From Miscanthus floridulus (Eukaryota > Streptophyta > Magnoliopsida > Poales > Poaceae), in NCBI RefSeq assembly GCF_019320115.1, contig NC_089581.1, positions 12,029,707-12,093,706 on the forward strand: DNA of 64,000 nucleotides, in the 5' to 3' direction. The translations under genes and the position numbers were made by a program. The notes under the pieces are model-generated. The model made no database searches. It was not told the DNA's origin and saw nothing but the letters and a program-made list of their open reading frames with translations. Of the stretch, positions 11,387 to 23,082 are shown piece after piece. Numbering within the stretch: the stretch's first letter is position 1; the number at the start of each line of letters is the position of its first letter.

Positions 11387-13048
11387 CTAAACACCTAAAC
11401 AGTCTTTAACACTCTGTTCAAATTTGTCGAGGGCAGAGATAGTGCTCAGCAAGCCTTCCTTCATCTTCTCTCTGCAGGACACTGAAATTGGTCAATGCCA
11501 GCATTTACTAAATTCATATACTTTGAAACAATATCATAGAAAATCAAGGCTTATTTATTTGAACATGTACAGAGTATTCAAAATAAAATTTGTACAAATC
11601 CATTCATTTCACGTTAGAAGACAATCCACACTAGGAGCTTCGACAATATTGCAGCAGTTTGTTCCCGGTAACTCCTATGGTGAGATGATGATATAAGATA
11701 TACAACTCCTTTATTTACAAAATCAACAACAGAGGAAGAAATGGCTGTCCATATATAATTTTTTTAATATCCTAACAGAAGATACAAAAACATGAGAAAG
11801 TTGCCATAGGAAACATCAAGTTGCTACTAGTAAGAGGCCAGAATATTAATAGGTCACACATGTTTCAGATCCAGGGTTTAACGAAAGAAAAAATCAGCCT
11901 GTTCGTTTGGCAGTGGCTTGTCGTAAACGATCGTAAGCCGGAACAGTATTTTTCTCTCACGCAAACCAGCCAGCAGTATTTCTTCACGAACCAGCCAACC
12001 GAACAGGCTGAATATGTGCGTTGGCATTACTCACCTATCATCTGCGAGCTCAAAATTACTGTTGTCCGCCAGGGTTCCCAAGTCAGAGAATAACCTGTAC
12101 AAGACAAGGTCAATGAGCCAAAGTTTACTCAATACAATAAACAGCAATTCTGTGAGTCTCACGTGATGCTAGCTAGCTCTAGACATACTGTATGAGCTCC
12201 CCAAGCCTAGTATCAGCTTCAACCTTGAGGGGATCCTTATTGGCGAGCAGCGAAGCGGCGTTCTTCAGTATCAAGCTGAATGTGCACACCTACAGGGTAA
12301 TTCCATCAAACACCTGGAGCATCAAAAACAAACTAGCCATGCAAGTGAAAGTGAAAAGCATCTTTCAAAAAAAAAAGTGAAAGTGAAAAGCCCCAACCTC
12401 AACGCCAGTCCGCGACTGGAACGCGACAATCGAGTTCCTCTGCCGCGGCACGCAGTCCCTCCCTGCCGCACCGATCCGTCCCCTCACCTCCTCGGCGTCC
12501 TCAGCAGACGCACTCGGCGAAGCTACATTGCATCGCACAGGCACGGTTGCTAAGAATTTCCTGGACGTCCGACCAGATTAGGCAAGTTTGAACGCTGCCA
12601 AGGACACGGAATTACCGAGAAGTGCGTGGGCTTTGACGAGGGTGTCCCGGGAGGCGGCGATGGGCGCGAGGAGGTAGGACGCCGACTTCTTCTTCTGCTC
12701 CCGCAGCAGCTCCTTGGGCCCAGCTGCGCGCGCCAACACAAAGAGGAACAGGAGAGAAGACAAGAGAGAGGCCCGGTCAGTCACTGCGGAGCCGAGAAAG
12801 CTGGTAGGCGAGGCGTGGGATGCGGTCGTACGGATGCCGAGGGAGAAGGCGGCGGCAGCGGGGCGTGCCGGCGCCGCCGCGGCCAGGACGAGTGCGACGA
12901 GCGCGGCGCGGCGGGAGGCGATGCTCGGAGGCGCCGGTGGCGTCGGCTGCGGCTGTGAGGGTCTCCGGAGGGGAGACGCTGCTGCCGTCGTGCTGCGCCG
13001 GAGAGGCGGTCTCGCCGGCGGCGCGGCGGGCGACTGGATGGAGCTCAT
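11387..13048 (-). CDS. Predicted thylakoid-lumen protein, six exons; complement join 12832-13048, 12616-12723, 12398-12522, 12189-12289, 12035-12094, 11387-11471
   Basis: Splicing six exons with GT-AG borders gives one open frame of 231 residues. The phases fit at every junction, and the last exon ends in TAG at 11389-11387. Residues 1-45 are rich in Ser, Pro, Ala and Arg like a plastid transit peptide. Then come Arg46-Arg47, a hydrophobic Ala/Leu/Val stretch (48-61) and an Ala-rich cleavage-like site near 64-67, as in twin-arginine (Tat) lumen targeting. The mature part, about 164 residues, begins around FSLGI and continues PGPKELLREQKKK, then is mostly helix-like with two Cys (CVPRQR and VCTF). 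I recognise the architecture but not a named family, so no symbol is given; a photosynthetic or lumen role is inference. Four introns are about 93-108 bp; intron 5 (563 bp) carries a MITE. The predicted protein should be checked against transcripts. Confidence 0.85.
11895..12010. mobile_element. MITE in intron 5 of the lumen-protein gene
   Basis: The 116-bp element has perfect 11-bp ends, cagcctgttcg and cgaacaggctg, and an internal ccggaacagtatttttctctca motif pattern like other family members nearby. It lies 25 bases from the donor of exon 5. No unambiguous target duplication is visible. Confidence 0.78.
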
Positions 13049-13469
13049 GGCTAGGCGTGCGTGGCAGCGTGGGGGGACAGCGGGTGGGATTGCGCTTCCT
13101 CTGCCCGTGGGCCTCCAAACTTTACGGGGCGTCCAGTCCAGCTTACGTAAGTGGTACGTCTTCCGGTAGCATGAACGGGTGACATGACGATTCCGCCTTC
13201 ACGACGCCGCCGCCGGCCACACCGACGGCGACACCGAATCGGAGCACGCCGCGGAATCCATGCAAGATGCAAGCCGGGGACACTCGCCACTACGGCGCTC
13301 CACTAGTCCAGTTGGTAGAAGCATGCAAAGGAAGAATGATAGGTACTACGTGGCTACGTGCACCTTGTGCCTTCTGCATAGGAATCCACGACACCAACAA
13401 GGAGCAACAACCAGCCCAGACGATGCGTGGATCGCACCGCTCACCGCATTGGCACCGCGCGACATGGGT
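13049..13469. other. Upstream region of the lumen-protein gene
   Basis: GC-rich near the start codon and more balanced beyond. Presumably it carries the promoter and 5' UTR on the minus strand. No supported coding frame; the open frames here on the plus strand are shadows. Confidence 0.5.
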
Positions 13470-13600
13470 GGCTGTGTTCGGCTGAAAAAAAAAACTGTAC
13501 CAGCTGAAAAAACACTATAGATACTGAATTTTTGTGAGAGAAAAATACTGTTTCGGATAAAAAAAAAACAGATCAGATTCAAGGTCAGCCGAACGAGGCC
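13470..13600. mobile_element. MITE related to the GTTCGGCTG family
   Basis: The ends ggctgtgttcggctga and tcagccgaacgaggcc are inverted repeats with two or three mismatches. The interior has the tgtgagagaaaaatactgtt motif shared with the elements at 5636 and 11895 (in inverted form). About 131 bp. Confidence 0.68.
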
Positions 13601-14537
13601 AGTCTTTTTAGCTTCCTTTAGCTACACTTGCACTGCAGCGGCATTTTTAATATCGCACGCATAACACGTACAGCACCAGCTTGCTCGTTAGGCTTGAGAA
13701 AAGTTATAGAATCGCATTCGCTCCCTTTTTGCACTGATATGACGGTGACGCTGGAAGTGGAAGACATTTTCCAAATGGCAGCATCGATCTTTCAATTCGA
13801 ACTAACTGGTAGAGAGATGAGCGTGTGCCACGAAGCCGAATACTGGATTCCCTCTCCCCGTATTCTGGTGTTATCTCCATGAATCAGATTCGAGCTAACT
13901 TCCAATAATCAGATTACTAACTAATATAGATTAGTATAATCATGCTGTGTCATGATCGATCCCGGCATACATAAAAAAAAGCGCGACACAGATAGATCTG
14001 ATCTCTGGAGCACTAGCATTAGCATGTAGCTAGGCTTGCTTGGCTTCCGATCCCCAGCATGTTAATTTTTGCCTCTTGTTGCTAATGTCACTCGATCTAG
14101 CAAGCAATACAAGTAAAATCAGGCTTGCATCAAACTCAAAAAAAAAAAAAAATCAGGCTTGCATACCGTGTGCCGAGGGACAAGAACGAACGTGAAGCGT
14201 TGACAAAACTACAAAAGGCCATGCGAAAATATACGTGTAAGCAAGCAAAGCTTATCATCATCGTCGTATAGGAAAGCGACCGGTTTACACATCATTTGCT
14301 GCAGTTTGGCGTAACGAAACTGACCGCTGCGTTGTACCACTTGCCACTCTTGGGTCTTGGCTAGTGTTCGGATCGGAATGGGAATGTGTGATCTGGGATC
14401 TGGCCGTCGTCCGTCGGTCGTGCTACTTGCCTACTGCTGCTGTGGACTGCACGCTTGTTGATGGGTCCAAAAGGAGGAAGACAGAGAGAGCAGGAGAGAA
14501 AAGGCGATGTTAGTTGGCTATATGATATTTTAATTAA
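13601..14537. other. Intergenic stretch without a supported gene
   Basis: About 940 bases with small unrelated open frames, an A-rich run near 14139-14152 and no protein domain. I see nothing that can be annotated. Confidence 0.55.
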
Positions 14538-14770
14538 GGGCATGTTTAGATTCCAAAAAAGTTTGCGCAGTATCCGTCACATCAAATCTTGCGGCACATG
14601 CATGGAGTACTAAATGTAGACGAAAAAAAAAACTAATTACACAGTTGATCGAGAAATCGCGAGACGAAACTTTTGAACCTAATTAGTCCATAATTAGACA
14701 CTAATTACCAAATACAAACGAAATGCTACAGTGAGCCAAAATCCAAAAATTTTTGAATCTAAACGGGGCC
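14538..14770. mobile_element. Tourist/PIF-Harbinger-like MITE with TAA target duplication
   Basis: The ends gggcatgtttagattcc and gaatctaaacggggcc are inverted repeats, and TAA lies on both sides (14535-14537 and 14771-14773). The interior, with aattagtccataattagaca and gctacagt, is of the type very common in grasses. No coding capacity. Confidence 0.83.
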
Positions 14771-16027
14771 TAACTAGTTCTTCGTCATCCTTAATCGATC
14801 GAATCGGTTGCCAACGTGGAGTCCTGCGGGGCCCAGGATTGCAATAGGAGGGATAGATCCACAGATTTATCCGCCGACTTATCAGTTGGCTTTAATATAA
14901 GCCGAACAGGCCTTATTCATGCCATGTTATCGCCCGTTATCCGCCGAGAGAACAACTAATTTTTGCTCCTCGAACATCTAAAGGTACATAACATTTTGAA
15001 GTATAGGCAACCTAACTTTCTTTTCTACTACCACGTGCTATAACAAACACTGTTTTCAAATAAATTACAACAGTAACCAGTTGTTCTTTCGACAATGGGA
15101 AGGATTTTATTCGTTATAAGCAAAGTATAGAGATTGGACGGAATATCTCCCAATTAAAAATTTACGAGACAAATTTGACATTACATTTGTGGGTGGGGTG
15201 CTAAAGACTCACAAGAGTAAACTACCTGCATCTAGTAATTGCCTCAGTTTCAGCAGTGGCCGACCTAAGAGACCAACGGCCCGGTTATGACGATATGATC
15301 CAGCTTCAACTGGTGAGGCAAAGACCTGACAATTTGTAAGTATGTTTGTCATCTGAAAGTTCAAAGCGTTGCTCAAGCATCAGTAATTTTTTTTGCCCAA
15401 CAATAGGTTCTGGGCTTAGGGGCAAAGCCAAGGAGACGGCTGGCAGGGGCCATAGGCCCCCAACAGCACAACATTTTTTTACTCAATATTTATATTAAGA
15501 AATATATAATAAAAATTCTTACCATATATATTTGTTGGCTATATGATATTTTAATTAACTAGTTAATGATGTTAGTTGTACTATGATTTGTTGTCCTCTT
15601 CCATATTAATCTCTTATAGTATCTTATATAATTAATAAGTAGTCTTTCTATTATTTTTTGTCTATCTCTTGTGTTTCCACAGTAACCCTCTAATTAGCTA
15701 GTTAAATATAATTAGTGCTTTCTTGTTTACTCTCCTTCTGAATTGATCTCCATTAACACCTATATTATTTGGGATTGGTCTTTCTGTTATTACCGTGATT
15801 CTTTTTTCTAGCCCAAGAATTAGATTAATCGTCGTATGAGCGTTATAGACCTTGGACTAATTAATTTTGTTCGTTTTTTCTCTAAAATATTTTGTGTTCT
15901 TTTTCTAGTTTCTAGTTTTCTTTTGTATTATAATAAGTTTATAACACAAAATATTTATTTGGTTTTTATGTATACTTTGACTGTATATGTATTTCGTCAT
16001 GTGTGATTGTTATCGGTTTGAACGACT
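14771..16027. other. Intergenic host sequence left of element A, with a copy of the MITE target site
   Basis: No supported gene. At 15534-15564 a 31-base stretch reproduces both flanks of the MITE at 14538 joined without the MITE. The region is AT-rich from about 15480. Sequence of the type ggggcaaagccaaggagacgg at about 15419, with ccggctcagccactg at 56494 across the nest, may be the two sides of one old transposon split by element A; this is weak. Confidence 0.45.
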
Positions 16028-16032
16028 CTCTA

Positions 16033-16505
16033 TGTCGACAGAATATCGTCGACAGTCCTCCGAGGGGTATCCCACGAAGGTAGATTGATCGGCAGAGATG
16101 CGTGTAATCGAGAACAATAAGGCAATAGAGACACACGAGTTAGATAGGTTCAGGCCATCAGTATGACGTAATACCCTACTCTTGTGGTCTGTTGAATTGT
16201 ATTGGCTATCGTATGATATTGCGTGTGTTTGGAGGAGGTCCCTGCCCGCCTTATATAGTCCGGGGGGCAGGGTTACAAGTCGGTTAGATCTGGGAGATAA
16301 CCGGAAAATAATAACAGATTACAGGAATCATGGGATCATACGTATCCTAACAGATCTTGTAGTATCTTCATGATATCTTTCCGGTGTCTTGTGGGAGGCG
16401 CCGAGCAGTGTCGTGCCCCACAAGGCTTCGTCTGGTGGGCTTGGCCGCCCCTGGGGGCACAGCCCATGTGATCTGCCGTGAGTATCCGGGGTCGTGCCCC
16501 CCACA
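16033..16505 (-). repeat. 3' LTR of element A (473 bp)
   Basis: It begins tgtcgacagaatat and ends gtgccccccaca on the plus strand. A minus-strand TATA-like ctatataagg lies at about 16248-16258. The polypurine tract (minus strand gctcggggactagc) adjoins at 16506-16519. The first 215 bases differ from the right LTR at about 20 positions, mainly transitions. Confidence 0.92.
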
Positions 16506-16617
16506 GCTAGTCCCCGAGCACCTTGTACTCGTTGTGCAACGTCGTCTTGAGCTTGTCCGAGCAGGTAGGAATAAAGCCGAGCAGTCAAACTCATGGTCTG
16601 ACCACCGTGATGAGTTG

Positions 16618-16890
16618 CCGAGCAGTTGTGAGCACTTGCCGAGCAGCGTGAACCATCGCCGAGCAGTGTGAACCGTTGCCTAGCAGCGTGAGCCATCGTC
16701 GAGCAGTGTGAGCCATCGCCGAGCAGCGTGAGCCGTCACCGAGCAGCGTGAACCGTCGCCGAGTAGTGTGAACCATCGCCGAGCAGTGTGAACCATTGCC
16801 GAGCAGCGTGAGCCATCACCGAGCAGCGTGAACCGTCGCCGAGCAGCATGAGCCGTCGCCGAGCAGTGTGAACCATCGTCGAGCAGTGTA
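16618..16890. repeat. 20-bp tandem array, about 13 copies, in the 3' noncoding part of A
   Basis: The unit is approximately cgagcagcgtgaaccgtcgc with variation at a few fixed positions (cg/tg, aacc/agcc). Farther on, a direct repeat of about 75 bp (gtgaagtgtgcccacttag ... ggtcacgtg) occurs at about 17066-17130 and 17217-17285. The rest of 16506-17760 is noncoding. Confidence 0.88.
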
Positions 16891-17761
16891 ACCCAAGTAT
16901 GGCTTGCCATAAGGGTGTAAGGAGCTCAAGTTCAGAATCAAAAATTTCTTCACAGTGGACCAAGTGTGCCCACTTAGAGTTCGACCACGAGAAAGAGAAA
17001 TGGTCTTCTTCAGCTTCAAGAGGCGTGGAGTCTTCCAGAATAAAGCAAACACACTCACCGCGAGGTGAAGTGTGCCCACTTAGTCCCTAAGCCTGACAGT
17101 AGGTGTCGTAGTCACGTGATGCCAGGGTCCAAAGTAGAAGAAAAGTAGAAGATCAACCGAGCAGACAGTCAGTCCCTGGGCGTAGCCCCAAAATGAGAAA
17201 AAACACATTCACCACAAAGTGAAGTGTGCCCACTTAGCCCTCGAGCCTGACAGTAGGTGACTTGGTCACGTGGTGCTAGAGTTAGAAACAGCAGTCAATA
17301 GAAGAAAATCCCCAATGCGGTGAGGAACCGAGACGTAATGCTGACACAGTCCCCGAGCCACAAGAGGAAATCTTAGAGAAAACAAATCATAGAGAAAAGA
17401 CCGGAGTAATGGCTATACAGTAGTAATTACTGAGCCGTAACAGTTGGTGAAGAAGTCGGCGAATATTCGGCGAGCCATAACAAATTACGGAGATAAATGG
17501 GCGATACGGGCCACGGTTGAGCGAAAGCCCAGATAATGGCCCACCTTGCTGTTATAGAGAATTCAGAGAGGCACCAATCGTGGGAGCGGTTTCCCACAAA
17601 CCCTCGAATACGAAAGGTGGGGGGAGTGCTTTATAATTGCGCCGCCGCTCCCTGCGCTCCCACCTTTGCCATTTTGCCATTTCAGCTTCATCCTCAGCCC
17701 TCGCACTCCCGATTCACATCCACATGTGCTTCCACCGCCACTTCCTAACCAGATCTGAGAG

Positions 17762-20700
17762 ATGGTGCTGAAGAAAGGAGTTGTGAAGCCGAAAAAGACG
17801 GCGACCGTAGCCAGCCATGATGAGGAATGGGTGCCATCGTGGATGGTGAAGCGGAGATCAATAGGATGGTGGAGGAGGGTGTTCTTCCTAACCACGTCAC
17901 CACTAGATGGCGGCCGGCTAGCGATGAGCCCTTCCCAATGCCTCATACTGATGAAGTAGTGGTGTTTAAGGATTATTTCTAGCGTGGGTTGAGATTTCTT
18001 AGTCATCCTTTCCTGAGGGATCTGTTGGAGTTCTAGGTGATTAGTCTATGCAACCTCCACCCAAACACCATCTTGTACATCTCGATCTTTATCCACTTCT
18101 ATGAGGCATATCTAGGGGTTCTTCCGCACTTCAACCTCTTCAGACACCTGTTCTGGTTAAAGAAGAAGGGCGGCGGCGGTTCCAAGGTGGTCGCCGGTGT
18201 ATATCTGCAACTCTGGGATGGAATGGCGAGCGATTACATCACTGTACCGCTAAATACTTCTCTAAAGGGGTGGAACGCCAGGTGGTTCTACATGAAGCAG
18301 AGCCATCCTGCAATCCACTGCGACATTGACCACATCCTGGAGAGCCAAAAGAGCTGGTCAGAAAAATCGAGCAGTACCGACATGGCATAGGTGAGGGAAC
18401 TCCTCGACCTGATAAAAGGCATGGAGATGAACGACAGACTGGTAGTGGTGAGCTTCATAGTGTGCCATGTCCAGCCCTACAAGGAGAGGGCCCACCCAAG
18501 CTTTGACTTTAAGGGCAACGATGACAACACCTAGGAGAGACCGAAGAGGCCGACGAGGGATGATGTACTAGAGCGGGCCACAGAGCTATTCGCTCCAAAT
18601 GCCTTGTTCAGCGTGTCAAGGTAGACGAGGGCCTTCAACTGAACAAATCTGCCTCCTCAGGTAACCATCCCAATTGCTTTGTTCATGATGCTTTTTATCC
18701 ATGATTGTTGCTGAGCAGTGAACTAATTCACTTATGCAAAGATCCATTCGTAGGAAAGAGCGGTGTACTTCTTGGGCTTGCCGAGGGGTGATTGGCCGCA
18801 GGCAGTAGACGTTCGGCCACCAAGTCGACCTGAGGAAGATGCAGCCAGCGTCTCATCAGAGTTCGAAGGTGCAGATGCTTGTTGGGCGAAGAGTAGCCCC
18901 CCTGGTGTTGGAGAAAGTCTGGGGAAAGAGGGCAGCGACAGATGAGCTAGCCTAGAAGAAGAGAAAGACAGCAGGTGCCGCTCCCCTCAAGCCAAGCGGC
19001 ATCTTGCTTGGCGGTGACCGGACCACTCGGACGTGGAGCGCCACGATGTCCGAGTGGTCGGATGATGATGAAGTGCCAGTGGCTCCTCCACCGAGCACTA
19101 AGGCGCCTCCACGCAACACGCGCGCGGAGGGGCAATCGAAGGGAGGGGAAGGAGTCCCCGAGCAGCAGGCAATGAGAGTCCCCGCACAGCAGGCGAAGGG
19201 AGTCCCTAAGCAGCGGGCGAGGGGAGTCTCGGTGCGGCGGGTAAAGGAGAGGTCGACGGCGGAGACTGCGAAACCTCCACCCCAAGGCGTTGGAATCGAC
19301 CCCAAGGCCACGGCTTGGGGCTCGGGTAGGCAGTGCCATTTTAGAAAAGTGTACCGGTAGGCCGACACGTAAGTATCCTTGCCTTGGAGTTATTTTGTTG
19401 TTGTATCCTTCTCTCTTTTGGCGACCGACAAGCTGATCTAACGTAGCGTGAGGCATGCGAAGGATCTGACCCCGCATGTCCAAACTGACGAGTAGCTGAG
19501 GGCTGGTCCCGGGGCAGAGGCAATGCCAGTGGCTCCTGTCCCAGAGTCCTCGGGTGCTCAGCAGCTAATGGAGGACTTAACCGCCCCTGCTGGTGGACTT
19601 GGTGGTGATGAACGGTTGGTGTCGGCAGTGGACGGGTCGGTGGTAGTGCCCGAGGCAATGGTGGGAATGGCCTGGTCCTCGAGAGCAGAGGCTGGAGTTG
19701 TCGGTGTTGCACCAGAATCTAGAGTGGAGAAACCTACAGTGTCGGAGAAATAGACGGCACGCCCTGAAGCATCGAAGGGCATGGTCGGACATGCTATCCA
19801 GCCATGGAGCCCCTGGTGTTGCCTCCATCTGTGGAGGAGGAGGATGAGTGAAAGGTCCTAATATGGCTAGAGGGGGGTGAATAGCCTATTTAAATTCTAT
19901 AAATCAACTAGAGCAATTTGATTAGTATGACAAATGGTGAAATACAAACTTGCTCTAGCTCTATAAGGGTTGCAAGCCACCTATCCTACAATTCTAGTTG
20001 CAATGATCACTTGACACACCACTTGCAATCCTACTCGCTAGATGAACTTGAATAACAATGCAAGCTCTCAATTCTAATTACACTAAAGAGCTTGCTACAA
20101 CTAGTTTGCAAGAATGTAAGTGAGTGAGTAGGATGATTATACCACTGTGTAGAGGAATGAACCAATCACAAGATGAAGATTACGCCAATCACCGAGAGAA
20201 TACAAATGACAAGAGACAACCAATTTTCTCCTGAGGTTCACGTGCTTGCCAATACGCTAGTCCCCGTTGTGTCGACCAACACTTAGTGGTTCGGTGGCTA
20301 AGAGGTGTGTCACAAACCTCATCCACATAATTGGACACCGCAAGAACCTACCCACAAGTGAGGTAACTCAATGACACAAGCAATTTACTAGAGTTACCTT
20401 TCAGCACTCTGCCGGGGAAGGTACAACTCCCCTCATAATCACCGGAGATGGCCATGAACAATCACCAACTTGTGCCTATCCTCCACCGCTGCACCAAGCC
20501 GTATAGGTGGTGGCAACCACCAAGAGTAACAAGTAAAATCCACAGCGCAACACGAATACCAAGTGCCTCTAGATGCAATCACTCAAGCAATGCACTTGGA
20601 TTCTCTCCCAATCTCACAAAGTTGATGGATCAATGATGGAGATGAGTGGGAGAGCTTTGGCTAAGCTCACAAGGTTGCTATGTCAATGAAAATGTGCAAG

Positions 20701-22916
20701 AGAGTGAGCTTGAGCTGGCCATGTGGCTTAAATAGAAGCCCTCACGAAATAGAGCTGTTGTACCCCTTCACTGGGCACTGATCGGGGTGACCGAACACTC
20801 TGGTCATATTGACCGGACGCTGGACCCATCGTCCGGTCACCCAATGCCAGCCACGTGTCATCCTGCATTCAACAGGAGTCGTCTGATCTTAACAGTCATG
20901 ACATGACTGGACGTGTCAGTTAGAAAGTGATCGGACACTGGACCACAGCGTTCGGTCATTTCTAGTAAGCTCCTAGAGACGCATTTCTTCGATCGGACAT
21001 GTCCGGTCGCACTTGATCGAACACAACCAGCATCCGGTCAGTTACCCTGACTTCTGTGCAGCTACGTCAGCTCTGACCGGACACTGCCTTCCAGCATCTG
21101 GTCAGTCAGACGCTCAGTGTTTGGTCACAAGACCGACGCTAGGTTATCACTGCCACGCCTGACCGGACGCACCGGTCCCCCTAAGACCAGCGTTTGGTCA
21201 GTTGTAAACCAGCGAGACTAACCCTCTGTCATCTCTATCTCCTTCACCCTTGCTCAAATGTGCCAACCACCAAGTGTATCACCTTGTGCACATGTGTTAG
21301 CATATTTTCACAAATATTTTCAAGGGTGTTAGCACTCCACTAGATCCGAAATGCATGTGCAATGAATTAGAGCATCTAGTGGCACTTTGATAACCGCATT
21401 TCGATATGAGTTTCACTCCTCTTAATAGTATGGCTATCTATTCCAAATGTGATCACACTCACTAAGTGTCTTGATCACTAAAAATGGCTCCTACATTTTA
21501 TACCTTTGCCTTGAGCCTTTTGTTTTTCTCTTTCTTCTTTTCCAAGTTCAAGCCTTTGATCATAACCATGCCATCACCATTGTCATGATCTTCATCATTG
21601 CTTCATCACTTGGAGTAGTGCTACCTATCTCATGATCACTTTGATAAACTAGGTTAGCACTTAGGGTTTCATCAATTAACCAAAACCAAACTAGAGCTTT
21701 CAACGAGGTGGAAGAAATTGAGCATGAGGAATCACAACCTTAAGCTGTCTGAATCCTCCGCAAGCGAGGTGATGAAGTGGTGGTCGTTGAGGAGGAGGAC
21801 ACCACTAGGGAGCTTAGGAGTCTAGAGTCCGCCCTTTCTAGAATGATGAAGTAGATCAAGGTCAGTACTGCATCTAGAGTGCTTGTCTTTGACGTTGGAG
21901 ATCAAAGTTCATCATAGTCATTGTGCATTTGTTGGAGATAACAGGAACTACCGAGCAGCGCCACTAGCTGATCAAGAGGATGGAGCCCCTTGCCGAGGAG
22001 AATGAAAATCTCAAGGAGGCGATGAATGTTATGGAGAATAACATCTAGAGAGCCCAGCGTGAACGAGACCTTGCTGAGTCCAACACGTGGGACCTAGAAT
22101 ACCAGAAGGGCATCCTATCCGAGCTGCTGGCGACCACATCCGAGCAGCTACGTGGCAAGTTCGAGCAGCTGGCCACTGTCTTCGAGCAGCTGAAGACCAA
22201 GTCCGAGCAGCTGTGGAAAGTCTCTGAGCAGAAGAAAGGTATGGCGGATCGACGAAATTGCTTAGCGTTGCTGAAGTATTATTGTTGCTGACGACCGTTG
22301 TGCTTGTAGAGCAAGATGCGGAGCTTGGCCAGCTATGCCAAACCAACGAGCAACTCCAATTGGAGAAGGCGAAGGAGTTAAGGTGAGCAGACAAACTGGC
22401 CAAGGAGCTGAAGGGTGAGTACTCCATGGTCGGAGTTACTATTAGAGTAATTTCATTGCTTGATGGGCCCTTGTAATGCCTGTAGATTATCGTCGAAGGG
22501 TCAAGGCATAGTTTGATGTGCTAAAGCAGGATGCTAGGACCCAGCAGAACAAGCTCGACGCCGTTGTTACTGGAATCAAGCCGGTGCTCGACTGCGTTGA
22601 CCTAGAGGTGGCTCCTCAGCTCGATGGCAGGCCGCCGTGTCCGAACACCATCATCAAGAGGTGCAAGATGGCGTGGGAGAACTTCAAGAGCTTCAACCGT
22701 GACACCATTGTTATCGCCGTTACTCATGCCCTTGCGGTGGTCCGGTCCCACTACCCAGCCATTGACCTTCAGGCGATAGGGGTCGAATTCACCAGAGGGA
22801 CGGGCGAGATGGAGCATCAGCAGCTGGAAGATGAGGTGGAAGACGCGGTGAAGAAGCTAGCCGATGACATCAACCTTTTCGGTGAGATGGACGGCAATGG
22901 CGAAGCCCAATGATCT
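17762..22916 (+). pseudogene. Antisense extra ORF (aORF) of element A, degenerate and split by a solo LTR
   Basis: This frame lies on the strand opposite gag-pol, between pol and the 3' LTR. After a start near 17762 it runs through segments in shifting frames. One, at 18037-18390, has FYEAYLGVLPHFNLFRHLF and WFYMKQSHPAI, matching the putative gypsy-type transposon domain (Transposase_28 family, Pfam PF04195). The middle (21960-22400) looks coiled-coil-like and is rich in Glu, Leu and Lys. The last open piece, 22518-22913, includes THALAVVRSHYPAIDL, resembling the aORF end of element C. Intron-like borders occur, for example gaag|gtatgg (about 22239) with cttgtag (about 22310), and agg|gtgagt with cctgtag near 22412-22484. 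In-frame stops and the inserted LTR make it nonfunctional. The function of such ORFs is unknown. Confidence 0.75.
19849..21702 (+). mobile_element. Solo LTR of a Sirevirus-like family inside the aORF of A
   Basis: It starts tgaaaggtcctaatatgg and ends actagagctttca, with no internal region. Flanks ATGAG (19844-19848) and ACGAG (21703-21707) form a target duplication with one T/C difference. It is the same family as the solo LTR at 60821-63382, in opposite orientation. It has several accgga/tccggt motifs between about 20770 and 21200. Confidence 0.9.
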
Positions 22917-23082
22917 GCTTAGAGGAAAGTCTGTAATAACTAGAGAGAGTAGTTAAAACACGCAAGGGCGTAGACAGACATTTGTATGTAGAAATGTTGT
23001 AAAGTGACATGTGCATGTTTATGCAATTTGCCAGTTTTCGTTAAAGAATCATTGTAGTGTTAACCCTAATGCAATTATACAT

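Noticed and set aside
12626..13182. Plus-strand Gly/Arg/Ala-rich frames over the lumen-protein gene
   Set aside because: They are antisense to exons that join in frame on the minus strand with correct splice sites.
15400..16032. A DNA transposon split by element A
   Set aside because: Only short similarity between ggcaaagcc near 15421 and ggctcagcc near 56497; no clear inverted ends or target duplication.
16591..17079. Minus-strand frames with repeated Thr-Leu-Leu-Gly-Asp-Gly
   Set aside because: Translation of the 20-bp tandem array.
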